DNA of 61,762 nucleotides from Anaerolineae bacterium (GCA_016783285.1 JADHWW010000104.1:1-61762); one strand, 5' to 3'; counted from the first letter of the stretch, positions 6,785 to 15,768 are shown. Notes: a model not told the origin generated them from the sequence alone. Made by a program: numbers and translations.

Positions 6785-9133
6785 TCATGATGAGAATTGC
6801 TGCTTCCGCTCCTGCAACGCCAGGAAAATCTTTTCCGCCGAAAGCGGCAGGTCGCTGAAGCGGATGCCGAGCGCGTCGTTGATCGCGTTAGCAATCGCCG
6901 GCGCGGTCTGCACCATCACGTGCTCGCCCACGCCCCGCGCACCCCACGGGCCATCCTCCAGCGGCGTCTCGACAAAGTCACCGTGGATCTCCTGCGGCGC
7001 ATCCACAGCGGTCACGATGCGATAGTCCACCAGACTGCGGTTGAGAGGCCGGCCCTGCTCGTCGAACCGGAGCGCCTCGAAAGCCGAACTCATCCCGTGA
7101 ACCGCGCCGCCCTCGATCTGCGCCAGCACCAGGTCAGGGTTGATGGCCTTGCCCACGTCGTAGGCGCTGGCGATCTTGAGGATCTCGATCTGGCCGGTCT
7201 CGGTATCCACCTCCAGGTCCACCGCCTGCGCGCCGACGGTATAGTGTACCACCGCGCGGGGGCCCTGGCCGGTCTCGAAATCCAGGTTGGTGACGTAGGT
7301 GGGCATGAACATGCCCCGCCCGATGATAGGCCCTCCCTTCCACCCCTCATAATTCTCGTTGGGCAGACCGTAGATGACCATATTTTGGAGTGGCTGTTCA
7401 CGTTCGGACTCGTAGGAGATGACCTTGCCATTCTTGATATCCAGATCGCCGGCGTCCTCGTCCCAGTGCTCCGCCACGATTTCCAGAATCTGCCGCCTGG
7501 CGTCCTCGGCAGCAGCCTTGACCGCGTTACCCATAGTCCAGGTGATGCGGCTGGCCACCGTCTGCCACTCGTAGGGGCTATATTGCGTGTCTATCGGAGC
7601 AGAGACGCGCACCCACTCATAAGGCACGCCCAGCGCCTGGGCCGCGATCTGTGCAGCGACGGTGAAGGAGCCCTGTCCCAACTCCTGCGCCCCGATCTCG
7701 ACGTAAACGGTCGCGTCCTCGTTAAAGCGCACGATGGCCGAACTGCCGGGATTGGGCGGCATGGCCGGGGCTTTCCACATGATGGCGATGCCCTTACCGC
7801 GCCGCTTGTGCGGCGCAGAAGGCTCCTCTTTCTTGTCCAAGCCGACCGCCTCAGTGACCTTGTTTATACAGGCCACCAGGTCAATAGGGGGCATCTCCAT
7901 CCCGGTCAGGATGGTCTGGCCCGTCTTGACGCAGTTGCGGCGGCGGAACTCGGCCGCGTCCATCCCGATCTTTTCAGCCAGTTGGTCCATAATCTGCTCG
8001 ATGCCCCAGTGAATCTCGGGCATGCCAAAGCCGCGCATCGGCCCGCCGATGGGCAGGTTGGTGTAGACGGAGCGCGAATCGCCCTTTACGTTCGGGATGT
8101 TGTAAGGGCCGGTGCAGGAGTAGCCGGCTGCGCGAGCGATGTTGACGCCGTAGTCGTTATAGGCGCCGCCGCCAAAGTAGTACTCGGTCTCCATCGCTAA
8201 AAGGTTGCCCTCGGCGTCGCAGCCGATCTTTGTATGGGCCACCAGGCTCTGGCGCATCGTCGTGCCGACGAACTCTTCCTCGCGCGTCAAACGCAACTTA
8301 ACCGGGTGTCCCTTGACCGCCCGCGCCAAAACCAGTGCGCACGCCTCCATCGTCACGCCCGCCTTGCCGCCGAACCCGCCGCCGACGTAGGGAGACACCA
8401 CACGCAGGTTGCCGTGAGGGATATCCAAACTCTGGGCGAGCAGATCGCGTTGAGCGTGGGGCGACTGCGTACTGGTCCATAACGTGACCTGCCCCGATGG
8501 CTCCCAGAGGCCCACCGACACGTGAGGCTCGAGCGGCACGTGCTGGATCTGGGGCAGGCGGAACGTCCCCTCCACGATGGCGTCGCACCTGGGCCAGGCG
8601 GACTCGACGTCCCCTTTGCGCAGTTTAAAGTGCTCCGAGATATTGGTGCCCGGTTGGGGAAAGATAAAGTTGGCCACCTGGTACTCGCCCAGGTCAGGAT
8701 GGAGCAGCGGAGCGTCCGGCTGGAGGGCTTCCATCGGGCCAAAGACCGCCGGCAACTCTTCGTACTCTACCTCAATGAGTCGAGATGCCTCTTCCGCGAT
8801 CTCTTCGCTGGTCGCAATAACCCCGGCGACAGGCTCCCCGAAATATCGCACGCGCTCGCCAGCCAGGACCGGGCGGTCTATGAGATACATGCCCACTAAC
8901 TCGGGGGCGTCTTTGCCGGTGACCACTGCCTTCACGCCAGGCACCTCCAGCGCCTTGCTCGTGACGACGCGTTTGATCAGGGCGTGGGCGTGGGCACTAC
9001 GGGCCAACCGGGCGTAGTAAAGGCCAGGACCGAATTGCATGTCGTCAGTAAAGATGGCCGCCCCGGTGATCTTGTCGTACGCATCCACGCGGGGAACACT
9101 CTTACCAACAGGATCAGAAGTGAACTGGGTCAT
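6785..9133 (-). CDS. xanthine-dehydrogenase-type molybdopterin-binding subunit
   Basis: A 782-residue large subunit of the molybdenum hydroxylase family, starting at ATG 9133 behind AGGGGGG. It has the small N-terminal aldehyde-oxidase hammerhead domain (SVPRVDAYDKITGAAIFTDD) and the Mo-cofactor domains (GGGFGGKAGVTMEACALVLA, GGPMRGFGMPE, QELGQGSFTVAAQIAAQALG). It lacks the AYxCSFR loop expected of form I CO dehydrogenase, so hydroxylation of a purine or other N-heterocycle is more likely. Its start overlaps the iron-sulfur subunit stop by 4 bases. The three subunits and the upstream nucleobase permease form one minus-strand operon. Exact substrate cannot be read from the sequence. Confidence 0.9.
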   Translation of the reverse strand: MTQFTSDPVGKSVPRVDAYDKITGAAIFTDDMQFGPGLYYARLARSAHAHALIKRVVTSKALEVPGVKAVVTGKDAPELVGMYLIDRPVLAGERVRYFGEPVAGVIATSEEIAEEASRLIEVEYEELPAVFGPMEALQPDAPLLHPDLGEYQVANFIFPQPGTNISEHFKLRKGDVESAWPRCDAIVEGTFRLPQIQHVPLEPHVSVGLWEPSGQVTLWTSTQSPHAQRDLLAQSLDIPHGNLRVVSPYVGGGFGGKAGVTMEACALVLARAVKGHPVKLRLTREEEFVGTTMRQSLVAHTKIGCDAEGNLLAMETEYYFGGGAYNDYGVNIARAAGYSCTGPYNIPNVKGDSRSVYTNLPIGGPMRGFGMPEIHWGIEQIMDQLAEKIGMDAAEFRRRNCVKTGQTILTGMEMPPIDLVACINKVTEAVGLDKKEEPSAPHKRRGKGIAIMWKAPAMPPNPGSSAIVRFNEDATVYVEIGAQELGQGSFTVAAQIAAQALGVPYEWVRVSAPIDTQYSPYEWQTVASRITWTMGNAVKAAAEDARRQILEIVAEHWDEDAGDLDIKNGKVISYESEREQPLQNMVIYGLPNENYEGWKGGPIIGRGMFMPTYVTNLDFETGQGPRAVVHYTVGAQAVDLEVDTETGQIEILKIASAYDVGKAINPDLVLAQIEGGAVHGMSSAFEALRFDEQGRPLNRSLVDYRIVTAVDAPQEIHGDFVETPLEDGPWGARGVGEHVMVQTAPAIANAINDALGIRFSDLPLSAEKIFLALQERKQQFSS

Positions 9134-9636
9134 TTTGCACCCCCCTTAAAGCTCCCAGCCCCCGTCTCGGGGGCGTCTTTTGCAGCCGCCTGGACAGCCT
9201 GGATGAAACGTAGGTAGCCCGTACAGCGGCATAGGTTCCCAACCAGCGCCTCCCTTACATCTTCCTCGGTCGGGTGCGGGTTGCGCTTTAACAGAGCATG
9301 AGCAGAGATCAATGTCCCCGGTGTACAGAAACCACATTGAACGGCGTTGTGCTCCACGAAGGCCGCTTGCAGGGGTGTCAACTGGCCGTCGTGCGCCAGT
9401 CCCTCGACCGTGACGATCTCGGCTCCATCCGCCTCCACCGCCAGCACCAAACAAGAGTTGACCGGCTCGCCGTTCATCATGATGGTGCAGGCCCCGCACT
9501 CGCCGGCCGTGCAGCCGTTCTTGGTGCCAGTGAGCGCCAGTTTCTCCCGCAGCGTTTGCAGCAAAGTCATGTTTGAGGGAACGGTCAGACATTCTGTCTC
9601 ACCGTTCACAGTTACCGTGATTGTGTGCGTGCTCAT
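9130..9636 (-). CDS. xanthine-dehydrogenase-type 2Fe-2S subunit
   Basis: A 168-residue small subunit. The plant-type ferredoxin cluster site (NGCTAGECGACTIMMNGEPV) occurs at about residues 39-58. The second, all-helical cluster site (QCGFCTPG, then NLCRCTGY) occurs at about residues 96-142. It passes electrons from the molybdenum centre to the FAD subunit. The gene sits 1 base from the upstream FAD-subunit stop and overlaps the downstream large-subunit start, so translation is probably coupled. The length is typical for the family. Confidence 0.95.
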   Translation of the reverse strand: MSTHTITVTVNGETECLTVPSNMTLLQTLREKLALTGTKNGCTAGECGACTIMMNGEPVNSCLVLAVEADGAEIVTVEGLAHDGQLTPLQAAFVEHNAVQCGFCTPGTLISAHALLKRNPHPTEEDVREALVGNLCRCTGYLRFIQAVQAAAKDAPETGAGSFKGGAK

Positions 9637-9637
9637 T

Positions 9638-10540
9638 CTATTCCTCCTGGTGCGCCAACTTGGGCCACACGTCCCGCAGCCCCCGTAGCGTGAGATTGCG
9701 CACCATCGCCTTGCGGTAGGCAGCGCTGGCGCGCACGTCGTCTATGGGGGTGGCGGCCTCCATTGCCTTTTCGGCCGCAAGAGCAAAGGTCTCCTCTCCT
9801 GGCGGATTGGCCGCCAGCACCTCCTCCGCCTCCAGCGCCCGCAATGGCACCGGTGCGACCGAGGCCAGCCCGAAACGGAAGCGATAGCCGGAGGGAGCCG
9901 TCCCATCGGGAAAACCAAAGACTGCCACGCCGGCGATAGCGAGATCACCTATCTTGTTCCGGCCCAGTTTCAAGTACCTCCCCGCGCTGCTGGCTGGTGG
10001 GGCCGGGAAACGGATAGCCGTCATCAACTCACCCGCCTGCATGGCCGTCTGGCCTGGGCCGATGAAGAACTCGCCGGCCGGTATCTCCCGCTCTCCGCCC
10101 TGCCCGTGGAGAATGAAACGGGCATCCAGCACCAACGCGGCCGGAGCGGTGTCGGCGGCGGGAGAACCGTTGCACAGGTTGCCGCCCAGTGTGGCGCGGT
10201 TGCGCACCTGGTACGAGGCGACAGAGTTGGCCGCCTCCGCCAACAGCGGGTAGTGGGCCTGTACATCGGGGTGGCGGGCCACCTGGTTCATCGTGGCCGC
10301 CGCGCCGACGGTCAGCCCCGTCTGTGCGTCATACAGAATGTCCTGCATACCGGGCAGGTGCTTGACGTCCACGACGAACCTGGGACGGATGAATCCATCG
10401 CGTATGCGGACAAAAATATCGGTGCCGCCCATAAAGGGACGCGCCTCGCCAGCGTGCTCAACCAAGAAGCGGCTGGCTTGGGCCAACGAGGCGGGCTTTA
10501 CGTAATCGAACTCGGTGAGTCCGGGACTTGGCATGTGCAT
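9638..10540 (-). CDS. xanthine-dehydrogenase-type FAD-binding subunit
   Basis: The ATG at 10540 is preferred because AGGAGG lies 8 bases before it; a GTG at 10549 would overlap that ribosome-binding site. The 300-residue product has FAD-binding PCMH motifs (FMGGTDIFVRIRDG, then RATLGGNLCNGSPAADTAPA) and a C-terminal CO-dehydrogenase-flavoprotein-like domain. It transfers electrons from the iron-sulfur subunit to an external acceptor. It is the first of the three enzyme genes, about 110 bases downstream of the permease with a hairpin between them. Confidence 0.93.
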   Translation of the reverse strand: MHMPSPGLTEFDYVKPASLAQASRFLVEHAGEARPFMGGTDIFVRIRDGFIRPRFVVDVKHLPGMQDILYDAQTGLTVGAAATMNQVARHPDVQAHYPLLAEAANSVASYQVRNRATLGGNLCNGSPAADTAPAALVLDARFILHGQGGEREIPAGEFFIGPGQTAMQAGELMTAIRFPAPPASSAGRYLKLGRNKIGDLAIAGVAVFGFPDGTAPSGYRFRFGLASVAPVPLRALEAEEVLAANPPGEETFALAAEKAMEAATPIDDVRASAAYRKAMVRNLTLRGLRDVWPKLAHQEE

Positions 10541-10585
10541 AATGATCACCTCCTGTATTGAGGGTCTTGGCAGATTGGCTAGTGG

Positions 10586-10615
10586 CAGGGGCGGTCTCTA
10601 CGACCACCCCTGCCT
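10586..10615 (-). other. intra-operon hairpin
   Basis: GGCAGGGG-c-GGTC and GACC-a-CCCCTGCC pair around a 5-base loop, with one internal mismatch. It lies between the permease stop and the FAD-subunit ribosome-binding site on the transcribed minus strand, with no U-tract. It could stabilise or attenuate the operon message, or be another dispersed GGGGC palindrome. Confidence 0.5.
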
Positions 10616-10648
10616 CAGAGTTAAAACTGGAATCGAACCTAAGCCGCC

Positions 10649-12004
10649 TTACTCAGCGCCCACTTCGGGCGCCTTAAAGATCAAAAAGATGGCGTTCAGG
10701 AGGATCCCAGCCACAGCGCCGGTGGCGATGGCCGGCAGTCCACTGGGAAAGATGCCCTGAAGGATCGGGATGGGCAAAAAGCCGCCTGGGTAGCCGATGT
10801 TGCCGCCGATGCCGACGATCATGATGACGGCCCCAACCGCCAACGTGCGGGCGTCAAACAGGTTGACCTTGTTCTCGACCATCAAGGCGATGCCCTGCAT
10901 ACCGATCACGCCAAACAGGTAGATCGCCAGGCCACCGCTTACGGCGAGGGGCACCGTGCCAACCAGGGCCTCCAGTTTGCCGACAAAGCCCAACAGTATG
11001 GAGATGGCGCCGGCCGCTACGAGCACCGGCCCGGAGTAGTTGCGGGTGATCGCCATCAGCGAGTTGTTCTCGCCATAGTTGGTGCCGGCCGTACTGCCGA
11101 ACAAGCCGTTGATAAAGTCCCCGATGCCATCGAGGATCAGGTTGAACCCGATGTGTTGGTCGAGTTCGTACTTTTTCTCGCCAATCTCCTCGGCAAAGCG
11201 ATCCACGTACAGGCTGATCTGGTACAGGTGAGCGGTAGATTCGGGGATGGTGGCGAGGCACATGATGGAAATGCTAAAGATCGCCGTCACCACCATTTCG
11301 CCGCCAAAACTTGGGAAGGTGATGTGCGGGATGGTGAGCCAGGCGGCCGCTCCCACCGAGGAAAGGTCAATCAGACCAAAGGGGATAGATACGAGGTATC
11401 CCACGATGGCGCCCAGCAGGATGGGGAGCATGCCGATAAAGCCCTTGCCGCGCAGGTAGACCGAGAAGAGAATGGTCATGACCAGGGTGATGATGGAGAT
11501 CAGCCAATTCGCCTCGGCCATACCCAGGGCGGAAAAGCCCAGGCCGATACCGATGACGCAAGCGACCGAGCCGGTGACGACCGGCGGGAGCACTTTGTCA
11601 ACGGCTGCTTTGCCCACCTGCTTGATGATGAAACCAACGATGATGTTGAGCACCCCAGTGACCAGGATACCAGCCTGCATGGTGCGGATCAGGCTGTCGT
11701 CGGCTGGGACGCCCCACTCGGCGTTGGTGATCGCCAGGTAGGCGGTCAGGTAACTGAAACTGGAGCCGTAAAAGAGGGGGATGAACTTGCCAATCCGCCA
11801 CTTTGACAGTATCAGGGCCACGATCGTGGCTAGACCGGCTATAGACAGCACCGTGGATACGTGGAACCCGGTGAACAAAGCACAGAACACTGTCGCCGGG
11901 AACATTGTCAGCACGTGCTGAAAGCCCAGCAAGATCATTTGTCCAAATGGGGGAACATCGTTGGGCAGGTAGCCCATTACTTTTTGCTTGGTTGCAGCAG
12001 TCAT
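10649..12004 (-). CDS. NCS2-family nucleobase permease (UraA-like)
   Basis: A 451-residue polytopic membrane protein with about 14 hydrophobic segments. The NCS2 signature region reads GTNYGENNSLMAITRNYSGP, closest to the uracil-permease branch, while the adjacent hydroxylase genes suggest xanthine or another purine. It probably imports the substrate of the downstream enzyme by proton symport. The start at 12004 follows AGGAAAAGGAG. It is the first gene of the minus-strand operon. The 12005-12157 upstream stretch shows no clear riboswitch or operator. Confidence 0.92.
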   Translation of the reverse strand: MTAATKQKVMGYLPNDVPPFGQMILLGFQHVLTMFPATVFCALFTGFHVSTVLSIAGLATIVALILSKWRIGKFIPLFYGSSFSYLTAYLAITNAEWGVPADDSLIRTMQAGILVTGVLNIIVGFIIKQVGKAAVDKVLPPVVTGSVACVIGIGLGFSALGMAEANWLISIITLVMTILFSVYLRGKGFIGMLPILLGAIVGYLVSIPFGLIDLSSVGAAAWLTIPHITFPSFGGEMVVTAIFSISIMCLATIPESTAHLYQISLYVDRFAEEIGEKKYELDQHIGFNLILDGIGDFINGLFGSTAGTNYGENNSLMAITRNYSGPVLVAAGAISILLGFVGKLEALVGTVPLAVSGGLAIYLFGVIGMQGIALMVENKVNLFDARTLAVGAVIMIVGIGGNIGYPGGFLPIPILQGIFPSGLPAIATGAVAGILLNAIFLIFKAPEVGAE

Positions 12005-12157
12005 TTGTGTTTTCTCCTTTTCCTATTAAATATCACGACTCTCCCCTCCGGCGGTCCCGGTAGGGGCAACAACGGACGAACAGAAGTCACTATGATAGTT
12101 TGTTTGCGATTGGTTCACCTCCTTTCGGCACGCCAACACCCGTTGCGGTATCGGAAC

Positions 12158-12417
12158 CTAGTACACGTGGGCGTAAATCCTTCCCCAGTTAAGCATTGGA
12201 CGAGAGCGCCGGTTGAGTAGGAGCGGCTTGTGTTGAGTAGCCGCAGGCGTATCGAAACAAGCGACGTATCGAAACCAAGCGGCTTGTTAGGCTTGCTAAA
12301 AGTACTCTCGTGGGCAGAAAACGCTTGGTTTCGATACACTTTTCCGCTGGCGCTACAAAGTTACTCAACCGGCGCTTGCTCCGTAACTGCCGAAGGATTT
12401 CCGCCGGGGTGTACTAG
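12158..12417. mobile_element. MITE-like element with long imperfect terminal inverted repeats
   Basis: The outer ends are CTAGTACAC at 12158 and GTGTACTAG at 12417. Each is followed inward by related stretches (AAATCCTT, CAGTTA) and by a perfect inverted pair, GCGCCGGTTGAGTA at 12206-12219 and TACTCAACCGGCGC at 12362-12375. The interior contains repeated CGTATCGAAAC and AAGCGGCTTG blocks and no open frame of note. The same inner core occurs in the element at 56527-56747. No clear target-site duplication was found. Confidence 0.7.
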
Positions 12418-12440
12418 CAAGCTCCGAGGGACGCCCAGTT

Positions 12441-13241
12441 TTATCTTTGTCTCTTTCGTCTTCTCCGTTTGCTTCTCTTTGGTAAACCTCGTGTTGCTTT
12501 TGTGCTTTGTGACGTTTTCCGTGGTTGACTACGCTCGTAGCGATCCATCAAAGACTCTGGCTTCTTGCTGAAACTCGCAGGCGGGCCACGCCGTTGATAT
12601 GCTTCCTGGTAGCTCGCCGGATCAATAGCCATTTCATCAATCAGGCCCGCTTGAAACAGTTGGCCAATCAAATCGTAGGCTTTGGGGTCGCGCAAATCGC
12701 ACAGCCGCGCAACCGCCGTCGTCCAGACCTGGGGATCATCCACAGCTTCCTTGATCGCCTCGTAACTCTCGTAGGATTGCCAGTCCAGGTCGGGCGCAGG
12801 GAGCAGGCTACGCAGAAAAGCCGTGACGCGGTCGTAGGTTTCGGGATGACGGAGGGCAATGGTCATCATCACCCGGCAAGCCACGGCGCGTGGGTACCAT
12901 TCCACCGTCTTGTCGGCAGCGACGGCTTCTAGCATATCCAACGCTGTCGGGCCGAACTTTTCCAGTGCATCGTCGGTTAGCCAATCGGCCAAACCGTGGC
13001 GCTCAGGCATACTGATGGCCCGCCGCAAGGCTGGCAGCGATGACTCGGCCTGTAGTTCACACAACAACAGTGCGGCGTGAATCTGTGGCCAGTTCGTGTC
13101 ACACTCGACGACCTCGATGAGATCAGGAATAACCTCATCCCCTCGTTCCAACAAAGCGCGGATCAGTTTCAGGTCGGGATGGCGCTCCTGTTCGCACAGC
13201 GCGTCAATCAGTTCCATTACAGTAGATTTCTCATAGTCCAT
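12441..13241 (-). CDS. DUF1186-like HEAT-repeat protein
   Basis: A 266-residue soluble, all-helical protein. The N-terminal 190 residues read as HEAT-like repeats (MELIDALCEQERHPDLKLIR, VIPDLIEVVE, then LPALRRAISMPERHGLADWL), resembling DUF1186. The C-terminal 60 residues are very basic and rich in K/R/S. Function is unknown; DUF1186 proteins often carry a metal-binding SEC-C tail, which is absent here. The basic tail ends only 24 bases from a MITE and may have been altered by it. It starts 18 bases after the degenerate zinc-ribbon gene, so the two were probably one transcription unit. Confidence 0.65.
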   Translation of the reverse strand: MDYEKSTVMELIDALCEQERHPDLKLIRALLERGDEVIPDLIEVVECDTNWPQIHAALLLCELQAESSLPALRRAISMPERHGLADWLTDDALEKFGPTALDMLEAVAADKTVEWYPRAVACRVMMTIALRHPETYDRVTAFLRSLLPAPDLDWQSYESYEAIKEAVDDPQVWTTAVARLCDLRDPKAYDLIGQLFQAGLIDEMAIDPASYQEAYQRRGPPASFSKKPESLMDRYERSQPRKTSQSTKATRGLPKRSKRRRRKRQR

Positions 13242-13259
13242 ACTCGTTCACCACACCAA

Positions 13260-13840
13260 TCAGACAAAGTCAGCCATAGGCCCTTTGGCTCCACAATGTT
13301 CGCACGGCAGCGTGACGCCATACGTGCATTTGTTGCAGCGTTCGCAGTGCCACTCCCGCCAATCTCGGCACGTGCCGCACACCTCACAATGCCACGTGCA
13401 ACTATCCTGAGCGACGTCCTGCCAGCAGAAGGAAACCAGTACACCTCGCCACATCGCTGGCAGGCATAATCCCCGAGGAGTTGCCTGAGCGGGACCGATT
13501 CACACCCACAAAGCAGTTCGTACTCTTCCGCCAACTCTTTTTCTGAAAGCGCCTTGTACTCGTCAATGTGCTGGATGGCACACACAGACAAGGCATCCAC
13601 GTCCACAGGCTGTGGTGCCGCCTCTTCGCCGACAATAGGCAGATCCAGTAGCGTCTCCAGGTCGGGGCAGCGGGCCACCATTGCTTCTTCGGCACAGACC
13701 ACCTGACTGTCCAGCAGACAGGTTGTGACGACCTTCCGCTATCCTGCTTCTTCAACTCGAAGGTGGCGTTCGGTGTCACCCGGCCCAGCCTCAGCACCCT
13801 CCACCACGTGGGCACAGGTGGCGATGAGGCCGTCGTCTAC
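13260..13840 (-). pseudogene. degenerate gene: trypsin-like fragment followed by cysteine-rich zinc-ribbon protein
   Basis: Three reading frames are needed. From 13840 to an in-frame TAG at 13741 one frame reads VDDGLIATCAHVVEGAEAGP, which matches the region around the catalytic histidine of trypsin-like peptidases. The same frame resumes after the stop and gives an acidic domain and a first zinc knuckle (YACQRCGEVYWF). A shift near 13410 is then needed to read multiple CxxC ribbons (CEVCGTCRDWREWHCERCNK, then PCEHCGAKGP) to the stop at 13260. An assembly error could explain one shift, but a stop plus a shift favours a real pseudogene. Confidence 0.6.
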
Positions 13841-15108
13841 GGCGGCACGCTGGCCGGGTCGCCTCCCACGCTACGCAGCGCCTCCTCCATTTCACCCACA
13901 ATCTCCTCGTCTATGCAGTCGGGCCATTGCCGCAACTGCCAATACGCCCTCTGAAGCGCCGACACGTAATGTTTGTGCGCCTCGTCCAGTCGCCCCTGTT
14001 GCTGGTAGAGCACCCCCAGGCAGTAATGCCCGCTGTGATCGTGGCGGAAACGACGAATCTCTCGACGGTACAGTTCCTCCGCTTCATCCACCCGTTCCAA
14101 CCGCGTCAACAGTCTCCCCAGGTTGAGATAGGTTGGCAAGTCACGGGGGTCCTGACGTATCATACCCCGATAGGTCTCGATGGCCTCATCGTATTTGCCC
14201 TGGGCCTCCAGAGCAGAGACCAGGTGCGAATCCACGCTTTCTCCCCACGGCCCGGTGAAGTCGGGATCAACCGCCTGCGTAAGCCGCAGCCGTCGCTCCC
14301 CCTCGGCTGGATCGTCGGGGATCAGCAGACCGTAGTAAAAGCTCACCACCGGGTTGAACGGCTCCGCCTCCACCATCGGGCGGAGCAGTTCCCGGGCGCG
14401 TGCCCATCCATCACGCCCGCTCCGGTAGAGCGTTGCTACTCGCTCCAGGCGGCGCAGGTTGCTATCCTCGAGATAGGCGCTGCGCCGGGCCCGTTCCAGC
14501 GCCGGGACATACCCTACCCTCCCTGGCCCCTCCCCCCGCGCCGCCAGTCCCTCCACGTAGCCGGGGATGTACTCCTTGAGCCCCGGCGTCCAGGGCGCTA
14601 GCGCCCCGGTGAAGCGGTAGGCATCTGGCAGCGGCAGGATGTGCGCGCTGATTGTGAACCCGGCTTTCAGTTGGCGGGTCGCGCGCTTCTCGGCCACCGC
14701 GTAGATTTGGTCGCTGCACAGATCGCGCACCGTCACCGACCGGTTCCGCCGGACGTCAATGACCTCGAAGACGCCAAAGACCGACTCTTCGAGTTTCCGG
14801 TAGACTGCCTCGTCCTCGGGCGACAACTGTCCCCGGTAGGCCTCGATGAAAGTCTGGAGCGGCGTCAGGCCACTCTTGAGCGGGCGGCAGTAGATGAACC
14901 AGTCGGCCCAGAAGATCGTACTGGGATCGAGTGGCTGTCTGGGGTCAACGGAAGGAATCTTCGTCCCCCAGAACTCGCGCTTGGATTTCCCCACTTCTTT
15001 TCGAAACTGGTCGCTTTCCAGAGCGTAGGCGATGAGGGAGCGGTTATAGTCCCCCGAAGGAGGCGGCTTGGACGGACGGGGGGTTTTCCGTTTTCGACGT
15101 CTGAACAT
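13837..15108 (-). CDS. TPR-repeat protein of unknown function
   Basis: A 423-residue soluble protein starting at ATG 15108 behind AGGAG. The N-terminus is basic (MFRRRKRKTPRPSKPPP). The first 230 residues resemble no family I can name with confidence. Residues about 235-400 contain tetratricopeptide repeats (LEAQGKYDEAIETYRGMIRQ, then GRLLTRLERVDEAEELYRRE and GVLYQQQGRLDEAHKHYVSA). It ends exactly where the degenerate trypsin-like/zinc-ribbon gene begins, so the two were probably one operon. A protein-interaction role is likely. Confidence 0.7.
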   Translation of the reverse strand: MFRRRKRKTPRPSKPPPSGDYNRSLIAYALESDQFRKEVGKSKREFWGTKIPSVDPRQPLDPSTIFWADWFIYCRPLKSGLTPLQTFIEAYRGQLSPEDEAVYRKLEESVFGVFEVIDVRRNRSVTVRDLCSDQIYAVAEKRATRQLKAGFTISAHILPLPDAYRFTGALAPWTPGLKEYIPGYVEGLAARGEGPGRVGYVPALERARRSAYLEDSNLRRLERVATLYRSGRDGWARARELLRPMVEAEPFNPVVSFYYGLLIPDDPAEGERRLRLTQAVDPDFTGPWGESVDSHLVSALEAQGKYDEAIETYRGMIRQDPRDLPTYLNLGRLLTRLERVDEAEELYRREIRRFRHDHSGHYCLGVLYQQQGRLDEAHKHYVSALQRAYWQLRQWPDCIDEEIVGEMEEALRSVGGDPASVPP

Positions 15109-15143
15109 AGGATGACACTCCTGTTAGTAGATTTCTGGTCGAG

Positions 15144-15338
15144 GCGCGGATTGTCGTTGATCTGCCGGATGTGCTCGTCGGTCAAATAGTTCTTGGGCCG
15201 GCCTTTGGCGCATAGTTTGGAAGCGTTGATCAGTAAGGTCTCGGCTGGGTGCGGTTTGGCCTCGTTGAGCACCAGGATGATGCCCGGCGCCGTAGTGTTG
15301 TAGAGTAGAATACCATTCGTCAGGACGCCCCCACCGTC
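15144..15338 (-). pseudogene. remnant of a type I restriction-modification methylase (HsdM)
   Basis: On the minus strand about 65 codons read TTAPGIILVLNEAKPH, then LLINASKLCAKGRPKNYLTD and EHIRQI. This is the block that follows the NPPF motif region in HsdM-type N6-adenine methylases. Nothing recognisable continues on either side: the region is cut out of a gene normally about 500 residues long. It marks the edge of the 15-22 kb defence-like island. Confidence 0.65.
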
Positions 15339-15471
15339 CTGGCCAAGCCTCGGGCTCCGCGAAGCCGCGAGGCTCATCTTATGTGGTTTGTATGAGGAGT
15401 GTATCACACTGCGGAAAAAAGCGCAACCGCCGGAGGGCTCTGCGCCAGCCTCTCCACTGCCTCCACCAGGC

Positions 15472-15699
15472 CTACTTCCCTGACTTGCGTGGACTATCTC
15501 GGCTGGCGTTATCCGGTCTCTTCTTGGGATCAAGGCGGTTCGGGAAGGCTCCGTCGGAACGCTGTTGCTTGATGAGAGCCAACAGGCACTCTTTCGCTTG
15601 GGGTGAATCTCTCAGGCCGAAGAAGTCCAGACACACGAGCCTCGTCGCCTCATCTCCTTGAGCGAAAATCAACGGGAATGGATCATATTTCAACTTCAT
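15472..15699 (-). CDS. short open frame, possible fragment of a prenyltransferase/cyclase-like repeat protein
   Basis: The ATG at 15699 is preceded by GGAGGAGG. The 75-residue product reads naturally for its first 58 residues (LVCLDFFGLRDSPQAKECLL, then ALIKQQRSDGAFPNRLDP), resembling one repeat of prenyltransferase/squalene-oxidase-like alpha-barrels, then continues as basic low-complexity residues. It is too short for a functional member of such a family and is probably the 5' end of a truncated gene. No partner gene is evident. Confidence 0.35.
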   Translation of the reverse strand: MKLKYDPFPLIFAQGDEATRLVCLDFFGLRDSPQAKECLLALIKQQRSDGAFPNRLDPKKRPDNASRDSPRKSGK

Positions 15700-15768
15700 C
15701 CGACATCACCTCCTCCGCCAACACCCTGAACAACGCCCGGTCCCATTCCAAAAGACCCTCAAAGTCCC

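Noticed and set aside
6785..9133. Aerobic CO dehydrogenase large subunit (CoxL)
   Set aside because: The AYxCSFR active-site loop of form I CoxL is not seen; the loop reads GGPMRGFGMPE, and a nucleobase permease is in the operon.
12206..12375. A protein-coding frame of 113 codons on the plus strand across this repeat
   Set aside because: It is composed of inverted-repeat sequence and continues over the end of the convergent DUF1186-like gene.
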